A program made the position numbers and the translations under genes. The notes beneath the pieces are model-generated. The model had not been told where the DNA came from. It saw only the letters and a program-made list of their open reading frames with translations, and did not search any database. DNA of 8,043 nucleotides from Pseudobdellovibrionaceae bacterium (GTDB taxonomy: Bacteria; Bdellovibrionota; Bdellovibrionia; Bdellovibrionales; JAMPXM01): contig JALHOI010000024.1 of the NCBI GenBank assembly GCA_022843085.1, forward strand, positions 6,363 to 14,405, written 5' to 3'. Shown here piece after piece: positions 1 through 6,325 of the stretch (position 1 is its first letter; every line of letters begins with the position of its first letter).

Positions 1-825
1 CGGCATCTGATTCGACAGGTTGAAGAAAAACAAGGCCTTCAGCCTCGTCAGGTCATTCTTAATCGTCACATTCTACCGCACCTGACCAAAGAATATACCC
101 ATGAATCCGGGGTTCACTATCTCGAACACGTGCTGAATCGAATCTATCGGCATGCTGCCTACTTGAGTGCAAAGGGGAAAGCACGCATTGTTTTGATCGA
201 CGAAAAGGTTGTTCGCGATGTACTTGGTCCGCGACTCTATTATCCCGAGAGCCGACAATTGATCGTTCGCCCCGGAGTTGCGACCGGGCTAGTTTGGACA
301 GCTGTCGGGGGTGACATCGTTTTCATTGAGATCAGTGTTATGCCAGGCAAAGGTCGCATTATAATGACAGGCCAAATGGGTGACGTGATGAAAGAGTCTG
401 CGGAGATTGCACTTAGCTTTGCTCGCGCTGAAGCAAAACGTTTTAGAATTGAAGTCGACTTAAACGATAAAGATGTCCACGTGCATATTCCGTACGGCGC
501 AATTCGAAAGGATGGTCCTTCCGCGGGAGTAACGATATTGACGGCTCTGTTTTCGTGGTTTTCAAAGCAAACCGTGCCTTCTGATTTGACGATGACCGGA
601 GAAATTTCTTTGAGAGGAGCCGTGCTTCGAGTTGGAGCGGTGAAAGAAAAAGTTATCGCCGCTCACCGCGCGGGAATGAAAACAATCATTCTGCCAAGGC
701 AGAACGAAGCGGACTTAATCGAAGTAACCGACGAGGTTCGATCTAAGTTGACGATTAAATTCGCAGATTCTGTCGACGAGGTTTTGGGCTTTGCGCTTGG
801 GCTTAAAAGCAAAAAAAGTTTCTAG
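1..825 (+). CDS. lon: Lon protease (LonA type), C-terminal part, 5' end outside window
   Basis: The reading frame is open from base 1, so the true start lies upstream; 274 residues are visible. Lon is an ATP-dependent cytosolic serine protease that degrades misfolded and short-lived regulatory proteins. The visible part starts in the small helical end of the AAA+ module (YTHESGVHYLEHVLNRIYR) and continues through the whole proteolytic domain. Family landmarks are GVATGLVWTAVGGDIVFIE, MPGKGRIIMTGQMGDVMKES, KDGPSAG with the catalytic Ser at 520-522, MTGEISLRG, and VKEKVIAAHRAG with the catalytic Lys at 643-645. Both members of the Ser-Lys dyad are present, so this half looks functional. Small departures from consensus are GAVKEK where GGLKEK or GGVKEK is usual, and IRKDGPSAG where TPKDGPSAG is usual. 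It ends in a basic tail (GLKSKKSF) and converges on the minus-strand gene at 876. Whether it is the main Lon or a second paralogue cannot be told without the N-terminal half. Confidence 0.96.
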   Translation, partial: RHLIRQVEEKQGLQPRQVILNRHILPHLTKEYTHESGVHYLEHVLNRIYRHAAYLSAKGKARIVLIDEKVVRDVLGPRLYYPESRQLIVRPGVATGLVWTAVGGDIVFIEISVMPGKGRIIMTGQMGDVMKESAEIALSFARAEAKRFRIEVDLNDKDVHVHIPYGAIRKDGPSAGVTILTALFSWFSKQTVPSDLTMTGEISLRGAVLRVGAVKEKVIAAHRAGMKTIILPRQNEADLIEVTDEVRSKLTIKFADSVDEVLGFALGLKSKKSF

Positions 826-840
826 TTTTGATCTTTTAGA

Positions 841-856
841 AGCGGGCGTACCCGCT
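841..856. terminator. short GC-rich hairpin between convergent genes
   Basis: AGCGGG and CCCGCT form a perfect 6-bp stem around a CGTA loop, 15 bases after the lon stop and 20 bases past the stop of the converging gene. The position suits a shared bidirectional terminator. No clean T-run follows on either strand, so classical intrinsic termination is doubtful. Confidence 0.35.
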
Positions 857-875
857 GTGAAATTCCTATTGAAAG

Positions 876-1205
876 TTATCGCTCCTGAACCCAACCCATC
901 ATTTCTAGTTCTTCAGTCTCGCACGTGTTGTTGGTCACAAATCTTTCATGAGGAATTTTTGGATTGTTTAAGCGTGCGCCACCCATGCCGCACATTCGAA
1001 ATTGATCCGGCTCTGGCACACAAATTCCGGCGATCGATGTCAGCCACCCTTGTGATCTGAAATCTGCAACTCGGGCAGAGTTTGAGATGGCGATGCAGTC
1101 ATAAATGTTTTTACTATTGAATAGAAAAACCATTTCGGCTGATTTGATTGATGCTGATGCGATCGATGTGGAAAAAACATAGGCCAGCGTACAGATTAGT
1201 TTCAT
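876..1205 (-). CDS. small secreted protein with four cysteines, function unknown
   Basis: I do not recognise this 109-aa product. The first 18 or so residues form a classic Sec signal peptide: MKLIC, a hydrophobic core through FSTSIA, and a likely cleavage after ASA. The predicted mature part is about 90 residues with cysteines at 37, 62, 72 and 95, enough for two disulfide bonds in the periplasm or outside the cell. Around two of them it reads GICVPEPDQFRMCGMGG. The ATG at 1205 is chosen over a GTG at 1214 because AAGGTG (1212-1217) sits 6 bases before the ATG and would overlap the GTG. The signal peptide also begins naturally at this Met. The gene converges on lon. It is small and without a known family, but the SD, start and signal peptide together support it as real. 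Confidence 0.7.
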   Translation of the reverse strand: MKLICTLAYVFSTSIASASIKSAEMVFLFNSKNIYDCIAISNSARVADFRSQGWLTSIAGICVPEPDQFRMCGMGGARLNNPKIPHERFVTNNTCETEELEMMGWVQER

Positions 1206-1211
1206 TCGTTT

Positions 1212-1217
1212 CACCTT
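1212..1217 (-). promoter_or_regulatory. ribosome binding site fixing the start at 1205
   Basis: AAGGTG on the minus strand lies 6 bases before the ATG at 1205. It overlaps the TAA stop (1216-1218) of an upstream minus-strand open frame of doubtful coding status. Confidence 0.55.
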
Positions 1218-1218
1218 A

Positions 1219-1579
1219 TTTTCCGCTCTTTCTAAATTGAAAAAGACTGTTCAATGTAAGCAATTTATCCCAGTTACTCGACTCTCTCGACGACCTTTTT
1301 TGGTGCACTCTGTTGGGCTTGCGCACAATACAATGGTGATAGTTTGCGCCAGTTTTGGTTTCAAGTTGAGTTTTCAACCAAGACGCGAATCCGTTCGCCG
1401 TCGCGAACTCTGTGCGTTGAACACTGAATGAATAGCGGTTACGAACAAGATTTGGCCGAAGTTGACGTTTAGACTCGCAAAATTCCAACTGGCTTATCTG
1501 AGTCGTTCTATGGTTGAAGTTCGACTCGAATGCTTACGAAAAATCGCACTTTCGTTACGGCTCGGTTGCTCCAGCAGAT
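1219..1579. other. intergenic stretch without a confident gene
   Basis: No frame here gives a recognisable protein. The best candidate is a minus-strand frame ending at 1216 and open back to about 1527. From a TTG at 1488 it would give 90 residues (for example TEFATANGFASWLKTQLETK, then a basic stretch). It lacks an SD at that TTG and has no signal peptide or familiar motif. Its TAA overlaps the SD of the secreted-protein gene, which could mean coupling or chance. The interval must also carry the promoter for the gene at 876-1205; I see no convincing -35/-10 pair. It could be decayed coding DNA next to the broken trmO-like gene. Confidence 0.4.
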
Positions 1580-1919
1580 TTAGTCTAGGCTCCAATATCC
1601 CACCATCAGTTCGGAGATCCATTGTGGCTGTGTCGCATTACGCCGTGGACCAAACTCATTCACCCAAGGTTTGATGTCCAGAATTATTGTTTAAGGGGTG
1701 TCGAGATGAATTTTCGATTTTGGCCGGATCAACCCTATCCATGTAAAACAAGATTTCTAAGTGCGAAAAATCTGAAAGACCGGCCGTTGTATCCGCTGAA
1801 AAATTCTGTGGGTCGAGCTCGACAAAACAAGTTTCATTGTCCCAATTGTCGTCTCGGACTTCGACGCGAGAGGAACGAACGATTCCGATTGGCTGCAGCG
1901 TGATGGGCTTCATTTGCAT
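1580..1919 (-). pseudogene. trmO: TrmO-like tRNA methyltransferase gene with internal deletion and frame change
   Basis: TrmO (TsaA/UPF0066 family) uses S-adenosylmethionine to methylate t6A37 in certain tRNAs. The open frame (1656-1919, 87 residues) matches the family's N-terminal part: ITLQPIGIVRSSRVEVRDD, then LSDFSHLEILFYMDRVDPAK and RHPLNNN. It then runs out of frame as SGHQTLGE and stops. Reading the same strand one base over from 1681 down to 1580 gives the family's C-terminal end: LDIKPWVNEFGPR, then QPQWISELMVGYW, then a stop. Between RHP and LDIKPW intact members carry about 45 more residues, including the GIFAQR and RPNRIG core; these are absent here. So the gene has lost an internal segment at about 1679-1685 and changed frame. 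Translation may start at ATG 1919 or at ATG 1913, the latter better placed behind GGA. The start lies 33 bases after the stop of the VOC gene, so the two were probably one transcript. Confidence 0.8.
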
Positions 1920-1952
1920 TCCGTTCGCTGATAGAAAGCGTGAGAAGGCAAG

Positions 1953-2303
1953 TCACTCATTGTGCCAGCTCACTTCGATCTTGTAGCCGTCAGGATCAAA
2001 AACAAAAAACGAAGCGAAGTTGCCCTTTTCGTGCATCAAATCACGAGCGAGTCGAACACCGTTTTCACACATCGACTTGTAAAGCTTTAAAACTTCATTT
2101 TCGTCAGGATAGCAAAACCCGATGTGAAACCATTCCGGAAATTCGGGGACGACATTAACCGGATCAATCGCAAGCAAGAATCTTCGTTCATCTTCGAGAA
2201 AGATTCCTGGCTCGTGATCAAACTTTTTTTTGAAGCCAAAGTAATCGCTGTAGAACTGAACGGAACGTCGAAGATCTTTGGCTCCGATATGAATGTGATT
2301 CAT
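1953..2303 (-). CDS. VOC superfamily (glyoxalase/dioxygenase fold) protein
   Basis: This 116-aa single-domain protein belongs to the vicinal oxygen chelate fold, whose members bind a divalent metal and act as lyases, isomerases, dioxygenases or antibiotic-binding proteins. Features seen are the opening MNHIHIGAKDLRRSVQFYSD with YFGF, a central WFHIGF, and the closing VFDPDGYKIEVSW. Candidate metal ligands are His3 or His5, His60 and Glu110, so metal binding looks intact. The start is set by a strong GGAGG (2310-2314) 6 bases before ATG 2303; a TTG 18 bases upstream in the same frame lies beyond that SD and is rejected. It is cytosolic, with no signal peptide. It is followed by the broken trmO-like gene on the same strand. 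The substrate cannot be inferred; glyoxalase I itself is not implied. Confidence 0.9.
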   Translation of the reverse strand: MNHIHIGAKDLRRSVQFYSDYFGFKKKFDHEPGIFLEDERRFLLAIDPVNVVPEFPEWFHIGFCYPDENEVLKLYKSMCENGVRLARDLMHEKGNFASFFVFDPDGYKIEVSWHNE

Positions 2304-2309
2304 CACTAT

Positions 2310-2314
2310 CCTCC
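2310..2314 (-). promoter_or_regulatory. strong Shine-Dalgarno of the VOC gene
   Basis: GGAGG on the minus strand lies 6 bases before ATG 2303 and decides between that start and an upstream TTG in the same frame. Confidence 0.8.
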
Positions 2315-2392
2315 AAATCAACTTGCGGCTTGAAATCTATCAGAAGTCCTTTGAGTGGGCACGTGGTTCAGCAGTTCGGCATGGTGCGGAAG

Positions 2393-2422
2393 TTTTTGCG
2401 AAGACGATGTTGGCGGGATAAT
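2393..2422 (+). promoter_or_regulatory. candidate sigma-70-type promoter for the 2477 gene
   Basis: GATAAT (2417-2422) resembles a -10 box, with TTTTTG (2393-2398) as a poor -35 at 18-base spacing. It would give a leader of about 45-50 bases. It is the best match in the divergent gap 2304-2476, but the -35 is weak. Confidence 0.25.
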
Positions 2423-2476
2423 AAGTTCGAGACAGACTTAGGGTCACAAAATCGATGACTTGAAGCGGGGATTTTC

Positions 2477-2935
2477 ATGACACCAAATCAGCTCTTCGAA
2501 ATGAAAAGCGTTTGCAAGCTGTTGAGTGAGAAATTCGACCTCAGCGTTGAACTTTCGACCGAGATCTCGAGTTTTGACCTAGGGTTTCAGGTGAAGAGTG
2601 ATGAGCCGCTATTCTTGTTTGCGTCCGAGGGCTCTGCTGGCGTTGTGGCGCGATCGCTTGATGAACTTCTGACCCTGGTCGTTCACTATCCGTATTGGCA
2701 AGACCTTCTTAAGTTTTCCGGTGGGGGTGATATTGTTCTCATGCGGCTCGCTGCGAAAATGAGTGAGCCTGATTTGCGAGCCGACGAACCAGAAATTGAT
2801 ATTGCCCGCAGCCAGCTAGAGAAAGCGTTGTCGCTCGATTTTTCGATCGACTCGATCGAAAATCTCCATCGCTCTTTGACCACCGACAGTCAGCTTAAGT
2901 CGGTCCTTGCCGTTGACGGCCATCTTTATGGCTAA
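2477..2935 (+). CDS. uncharacterised protein, possibly SMI1/KNR4 (SUKH)-like
   Basis: This is a 152-aa cytosolic protein with no signal peptide or membrane segment. It has an acidic N-terminal half, then FLFASEGSAGVVARSLDELL (47-66), then HYPYWQDLLKFSGGGD (70-85), then a charged helical tail. The pattern of a short strand, a Gly-rich turn, a 'LDELL' helix and an aromatic-rich segment recalls proteins annotated as SMI1/KNR4-like, but this is an impression from pattern and not a firm family call. SUKH folds often act as immunity proteins or protein-interaction modules; no toxin gene is adjacent, so no such role is claimed. The start ATG 2477 has a moderate GGGG about 8 bases upstream. It is followed after 87 bases by the deacetylase on the same strand, so co-transcription is possible. 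A near-perfect inverted repeat lies within its 3' part at 2837-2864. Confidence 0.8.
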   Translation: MTPNQLFEMKSVCKLLSEKFDLSVELSTEISSFDLGFQVKSDEPLFLFASEGSAGVVARSLDELLTLVVHYPYWQDLLKFSGGGDIVLMRLAAKMSEPDLRADEPEIDIARSQLEKALSLDFSIDSIENLHRSLTTDSQLKSVLAVDGHLYG

Positions 2936-3022
2936 ATGGAACTTCAGCGGCCAGACTCGACTGAGGGCTGGCGACGGCATAATTTTTCGCCGCTGGTTTA
3001 AAGCGCAAACTAGAATCTCAAT

Positions 3023-3928
3023 ATGGTGATTAGAATCGCGGCCGCGTTTTTCATCTCGCTTTCGCACGCTCAGGGCGAGGGACAAGTTGTCGATCGTACT
3101 TTGAAGTGCGCGAACAACGCTTCTTATCCCGTGCACCTGACGTTCGATGACGGGCCACGAATTCCCGAGACCGAGATCATTATGGATATTTTGAAGAAAC
3201 ATGGCATTAAAGCGACGTTCTTCGTTACGACCTCGCGCTTTCCGAAGTTGGCGGCAGGTCGGACTCCCTATTCACCACACGACGATGAGAGCAAAATGAT
3301 TGCGATTGTCGAGCGCATGCGGCGCGAAGGGCACACAGTGGGAACCCATTCGTACAAACACGGAAAATTCGCAGATCCGCGAGAAGTAGCGCCGGCTGAA
3401 GCGGTCCGTGATATCCAAAAAAATAGTGTTGTTGCAAAAGCTCTTAAAATTCCTCCACCGATTCCGTACCGTTTTCCGTATGGCAGCGGTTGGTTCATGG
3501 ATCGAAACCCGGCTCATCAGGCGCAAGCGGATTTTGTGATGCAACATATTCGTGAGAACAATTACGAGCCGGTGCACTGGGACATCGACTCGTGGGACTG
3601 GAGTAAAATCAAACGAAAAGCTTTGCCAGAGTCGATTTTGAGACAGATTTGCTCGCACGGCGGGGGCGTTGTTCTGATGCATGATATTCAGCGGTTCACA
3701 GCTGAAAACTTGGATGCAGTTATTCTCTCGATCAAGAAATCAAATCATCGATTTGCGGGCCTCAGCGAAATGCGAAGCATGAATCTTACGTCTTTCAAAG
3801 ATCGCGCTGTTGCCGCGGGCTATTGCGGGAAATCGGCAGGCGGAGTTGATAGTGTCTGGCCGGATTGCGAAGTATACTCTGAGAGATCGTCTGATGCCGG
3901 TATTAGAAAAAATGGAGTCGCAAGATGA
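3023..3928 (+). CDS. secreted polysaccharide deacetylase (NodB homology domain)
   Basis: This 301-aa enzyme is of the carbohydrate esterase 4 type, metal-dependent hydrolases that remove acetyl groups from N-acetylated sugars in peptidoglycan, chitin-like or other polysaccharides. All five NodB motifs are visible: TFDDGP (40-45, with the catalytic and metal-binding Asp pair), HSYKH (109-113, metal His pair), RFPYG (150-154), DIDSWDW (187-193) and VLMH (217-220, catalytic His220). A short signal peptide (MVIRIAAAFFISLSHA) predicts export to the periplasm or beyond. There is a TAG in frame just upstream (3011-3013), so ATG 3023 is the earliest ATG; its SD is poor. The C-terminal tail after about residue 250 has cysteines at 268 and 282 and no known domain. 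The stop overlaps the next start as ATGA, so the pair is probably translationally coupled. The exact substrate is not determinable from sequence alone. Confidence 0.93.
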   Translation: MVIRIAAAFFISLSHAQGEGQVVDRTLKCANNASYPVHLTFDDGPRIPETEIIMDILKKHGIKATFFVTTSRFPKLAAGRTPYSPHDDESKMIAIVERMRREGHTVGTHSYKHGKFADPREVAPAEAVRDIQKNSVVAKALKIPPPIPYRFPYGSGWFMDRNPAHQAQADFVMQHIRENNYEPVHWDIDSWDWSKIKRKALPESILRQICSHGGGVVLMHDIQRFTAENLDAVILSIKKSNHRFAGLSEMRSMNLTSFKDRAVAAGYCGKSAGGVDSVWPDCEVYSERSSDAGIRKNGVAR

Positions 3929-4626
3929 AGTTCTTAGTCTTGAAATTTCTTGTGACGCTCAGTCTGATGTTTAGTTTCTCAGTTGGGGCGAAGGCGACCA
4001 AGCCTTTGATAGCACCTGCGATTCACGTGGCGTCGAATATCGTTGACGACACCATGATTCTGCAAGTGACGCCACCGGCACAAGTGCCGCCAGCCTCCGC
4101 GAATCAAAAACCGTCCGAAGCCGGACTTCGCGATTTACGCGAGCTGAACGTTAAAACTCGATCGATCAGCTCGTTTCCTCGTCCGATTGAGATTGTAAAT
4201 GAAGAGGTTTTGGGACTCGTCTTGTCAAAAGAGACACTTGTGTTGATTGCGCAAGATACACGCGGCGACGGAGATCAACCGGTCATTTTTCAGATGGAAC
4301 GTGCGACCGGAACCTGGCAGCGTCGAAGCCGAATCAAGTGTCGATCATTCGATACGCTGATTGTAACGCGGCTCGGGTTTGAAATTTCATGTGAAGCTGA
4401 TCCACAGACAAACAAGAAAGCATTCATTGAGAAGGTCGCGCTCGCCAAACTTTCTGGAGCACCGGCGAAGCTTGTTCTTCCTCTCGAGGAATTTAACCTG
4501 CGCGAAGCGAATCGTCCTCAGCGCCAGTTTAAACTTGAAGGCACAATGTTTAATTGGTCGGCGATTCGACTTCAAGCGGATGATAAGCCCTATTACGTGA
4601 TGACAGCCATCGAGCTTTCGAAATAG
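3925..4626 (+). CDS. secreted protein coupled to the deacetylase, function unknown
   Basis: I do not recognise this 233-aa product. It begins with a strong signal peptide (MKFLVLKFLVTLSLMFSFSV, likely cleavage after GAKA at residue 24). A proline- and alanine-rich linker follows (about 49-65, TPPAQVPPASANQKP). Then comes a globular part with many alternating hydrophobic residues, suggesting a beta-rich fold. Two cysteines, 139 (RIKCRS) and 156 (FEISCEAD), are placed to form one disulfide. There is no lipobox and no C-terminal anchor, so a soluble periplasmic or secreted protein is expected. The start ATG 3925 overlaps the deacetylase stop by four bases, and GGAG lies 7 bases upstream inside the deacetylase gene. 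The tight coupling suggests it acts in the same process, perhaps binding or presenting the glycan, but that is inference. Confidence 0.85.
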   Translation: MKFLVLKFLVTLSLMFSFSVGAKATKPLIAPAIHVASNIVDDTMILQVTPPAQVPPASANQKPSEAGLRDLRELNVKTRSISSFPRPIEIVNEEVLGLVLSKETLVLIAQDTRGDGDQPVIFQMERATGTWQRRSRIKCRSFDTLIVTRLGFEISCEADPQTNKKAFIEKVALAKLSGAPAKLVLPLEEFNLREANRPQRQFKLEGTMFNWSAIRLQADDKPYYVMTAIELSK

Positions 4627-4782
4627 CGAGAGCGCTGCCCCTTCGAGGTGCTGGCGCCTTCGGTGTCGACAATGCGAAGCCCGACCAAATACGCCGGGAA
4701 ACTAGGCTCCATTCCTTAAGAATCCCAAGCGTCTGTCATAAAATCTATCGCATGCACTTTCTGATTTCTAACTTGATCCCGA

Positions 4783-5934
4783 CTACTTCGCGGATGTCGG
4801 GCGTCGGAAGTTTCCGAAGTTCTCGACCTCACCGACGTAGATCGGTGCCCCTAAAGACGGGGCGCCTAATGCCACACCGAAAGGGCCTAAGACGTAGACC
4901 GAGCGCCCATTTGTGGGAACCGGTGCGCCATTGCTTTGTGGTGGGCATGCTCCAGCGCCCGTTTGGGTGCAGATGCCCAGGTAGTTCTGAGTCGACGGGT
5001 AGTAACGAAAAACGTACGGCGCGGACAACTGGTTCACCGCTCCATCGCCCGCAGGGAATTCTTGCGGAAAGTTGGCCTGTCCAAATTCGAAAAGGGCCGA
5101 ATAGTTCGGTACAGGAACGACAAAGTTGCGTACGGTCCCGAACGTCGTGCCAAACGTATTCGACGCGACTGCGCAGAAGTAGTACCGAACACCCGATGCG
5201 AGTGGCGCAACCGCGGCGCTGATCGGAAAATTGTAGGCGAAGGGCGGTATGAGATTAATGCTCGGAGTGACCGCCGGCAGTGAACTGCACGAAGACGTGT
5301 TGGTCGTACCGTACCGAAAGTAAGCTGATGTCACGTAACGGTTGGCGAACACTGCGGAATCGAAGGTCGCGCCAGAGCTGGTCACGCTGGCGGTCGAGGT
5401 GCCGAGAGCCGGTGCTCCATCGCCGTAAGGCACCTGAAGGATTTGCATGCTCGCTGTGATGCCGGGTATCGGCTGGCGAGAACGAGAGCTCGTGTTCAGT
5501 CGAGTGGTGAGTTTGAACGTGGCGTGGGCGGACGTCCCGCCCCAGTTGGGGATCGGAATGTTGCTTCCTGATTGCCCGAAGGCTGGAGTGACGTTGACAC
5601 AGCCTGCGATCGAGCTGCACAGCGTGATCACTTTCGTCACAGGGAAGCCGTTGACGCTCGAGGGGAACGTGCCACCGTAGCTGAACGACAACAAGAGGTT
5701 CCCGTTGATGACGGCGTTCGAGCCAGGCAGCACATTGAACGTCTGTACGAAGTCATTGTTGGTTAGATTGATCCAATTTGTTCCATTTAACGCTGGCGCG
5801 GTTAGCCCCGTGGTAGCTGCCGGCTGCGATACGCCGGTGGATTTGTCGGACTCGGCTTCACTTGTAAAAGCAGTTGTGCTGATAAAAATCGAAAACAAAC
5901 ATAAAATTAGAAATTGGTTTGGCAGGAGTTTCAA
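4783..5934 (-). CDS. secreted fibronectin-III-like protein, function unknown
   Basis: This 383-aa exported protein is rich in Ser, Thr, Asn, Gly and Pro and nearly free of charge in its central part, typical of extracellular or surface proteins. Residues 1-22 form a signal peptide (MKLLPNQFLILCLFSIFIST, then TA). Residues 80-170 look like a beta-sandwich with cysteines 106 and 112. Residues 180-273 resemble an FN3 domain: TASVTSSGATF, AYFRYGTTNTS, then LASGVRYYFCAVASNTFGTT, with C216 and C254. The C-terminal part has RYYPSTQNYLGICTQ, cysteines 322 and 330, and SVYVLGPFGVALGAP. All internal cysteines can be paired. The start is a TTG at 5932-5934: no ATG fits the signal peptide, and AAAGGG (5941-5946) lies 6 bases before it. 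It converges on the deacetylase operon. The coding strand looks more G+C-rich than the flanking genes by eye. A role in surface adhesion or as a structural module is possible but not shown. Confidence 0.88.
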   Translation of the reverse strand: MKLLPNQFLILCLFSIFISTTAFTSEAESDKSTGVSQPAATTGLTAPALNGTNWINLTNNDFVQTFNVLPGSNAVINGNLLLSFSYGGTFPSSVNGFPVTKVITLCSSIAGCVNVTPAFGQSGSNIPIPNWGGTSAHATFKLTTRLNTSSRSRQPIPGITASMQILQVPYGDGAPALGTSTASVTSSGATFDSAVFANRYVTSAYFRYGTTNTSSCSSLPAVTPSINLIPPFAYNFPISAAVAPLASGVRYYFCAVASNTFGTTFGTVRNFVVPVPNYSALFEFGQANFPQEFPAGDGAVNQLSAPYVFRYYPSTQNYLGICTQTGAGACPPQSNGAPVPTNGRSVYVLGPFGVALGAPSLGAPIYVGEVENFGNFRRPTSAK

Positions 5935-6048
5935 TTGGATCCCTTTGTCTTGGCTGTACTGGCCGTACTGGCGTTGTTGGTTTGGTGCAAATTGCCCAGG
6001 CGTCTACTGATCCAACCTCGATGCATTGTCAATCACGAGACTGAGTAA
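5935..6048 (+). CDS. candidate 37-aa single-pass membrane peptide (TTG start)
   Basis: This short frame starts with TTG at 5935 behind AGGAG (5924-5928), spaced 6 bases, and ends with TAA at 6046-6048. The product begins MDPFVLAVLAVLALLVWCKL, then PRRLLIQP and a polar tail ending HETE. It would be one membrane helix followed by a basic cluster, so the C-terminus would be predicted inside the cell. The helix is built from three VLA triplets whose codons differ at third positions (GTC TTG GCT, GTA CTG GCC, GTA CTG GCG), a weak sign of selection on the protein. Against it: it is very short, and it overlaps the expected promoter and SD of the divergent FN3-like gene, whose own TTG abuts it. No function is proposed. 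Confidence 0.35.
   Translation: MDPFVLAVLAVLALLVWCKLPRRLLIQPRCIVNHETE
5941..5946 (-). promoter_or_regulatory. ribosome binding site supporting a TTG start
   Basis: AAAGGG on the minus strand lies 6 bases before the TTG start of the FN3-like gene. It supports initiation at a rare start codon where no suitable ATG exists. Confidence 0.6.
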
Positions 6049-6165
6049 GGGGAAACCTATCTGAAGCGAACGACAACTCAGTTTCGAGATAAAAAACATC
6101 AATTGGCGCTGGGACCGAAGCTCGCTTTACTTGAGGCTTCTCATAGGCCGCGTAGATGAATTTGG

Positions 6166-6200
6166 CGAGATAGGAAAGAGAAAAAATAAATCTCGTTTTT
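6166..6200 (+). terminator. weak candidate terminator
   Basis: CGAGAT (6166-6171) pairs with ATCTCG (6190-6195), followed directly by TTTTT (6196-6200). The 18-base purine-rich loop is long and the stem only 6 bp. It would suit a plus-strand transcript from the micro-ORF at 5935. Confidence 0.22.
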
Positions 6201-6263
6201 CAGAAGAGATGAACAAATTGCAGGAAATTTGTCGGAGTATCGTGCGGGCTTGAGCGCAGACGC

Positions 6264-6310
6264 GAGCTCGAGCAAACACGACATGAGTGCGAAAACGTGT
6301 TCCCGAGTTC
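6264..6310. repeat. imperfect inverted repeat
   Basis: The left arm (6264-6280, ending AACACG) and the right arm (6296-6310, starting CGTGTT) can pair over about 13 positions with a small bulge, around a 15-base loop. The inner 6 bp are perfect, with an outer CTCG/CGAG block. There is no adjacent T-run, so an operator or RNA structure is as likely as a terminator. Confidence 0.4.
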
Positions 6311-6325
6311 GACGTCTGAGTGCAC

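Noticed and set aside
1462..1903. Plus-strand frames opposite the trmO-like gene
   Set aside because: The minus strand carries clear TrmO-family sequence in two blocks; the plus frames have no family features.
2967..3016. Promoter for the deacetylase at CATAAT (2979-2984) or TAGAAT (3011-3016)
   Set aside because: Neither has a -35 at normal spacing, and TAGAAT is only 6 bases from the start codon.
3272..3682. Minus-strand frame of 136 codons opposite the deacetylase
   Set aside because: It is antisense to the best-supported enzyme in the window and shows no motif or SD.
4140..4173. 8-bp inverted repeat CGAGCTGA/TCAGCTCG
   Set aside because: It lies inside the secreted-protein gene with an 18-base loop and low-complexity CGATCGATC between the arms; chance is the simplest explanation.
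4627..4782. Terminator between the convergent deacetylase operon and the FN3-like gene
   Set aside because: Only short, mismatched G+C-rich pairings are seen and no T-run follows on either strand.
4936..5283. Long plus-strand frames across the FN3-like gene (also 4752-5222 and 5705-6010)
   Set aside because: Their products are Arg-rich and motif-free, as expected of shadows antisense to a real gene with a signal peptide and domain structure.
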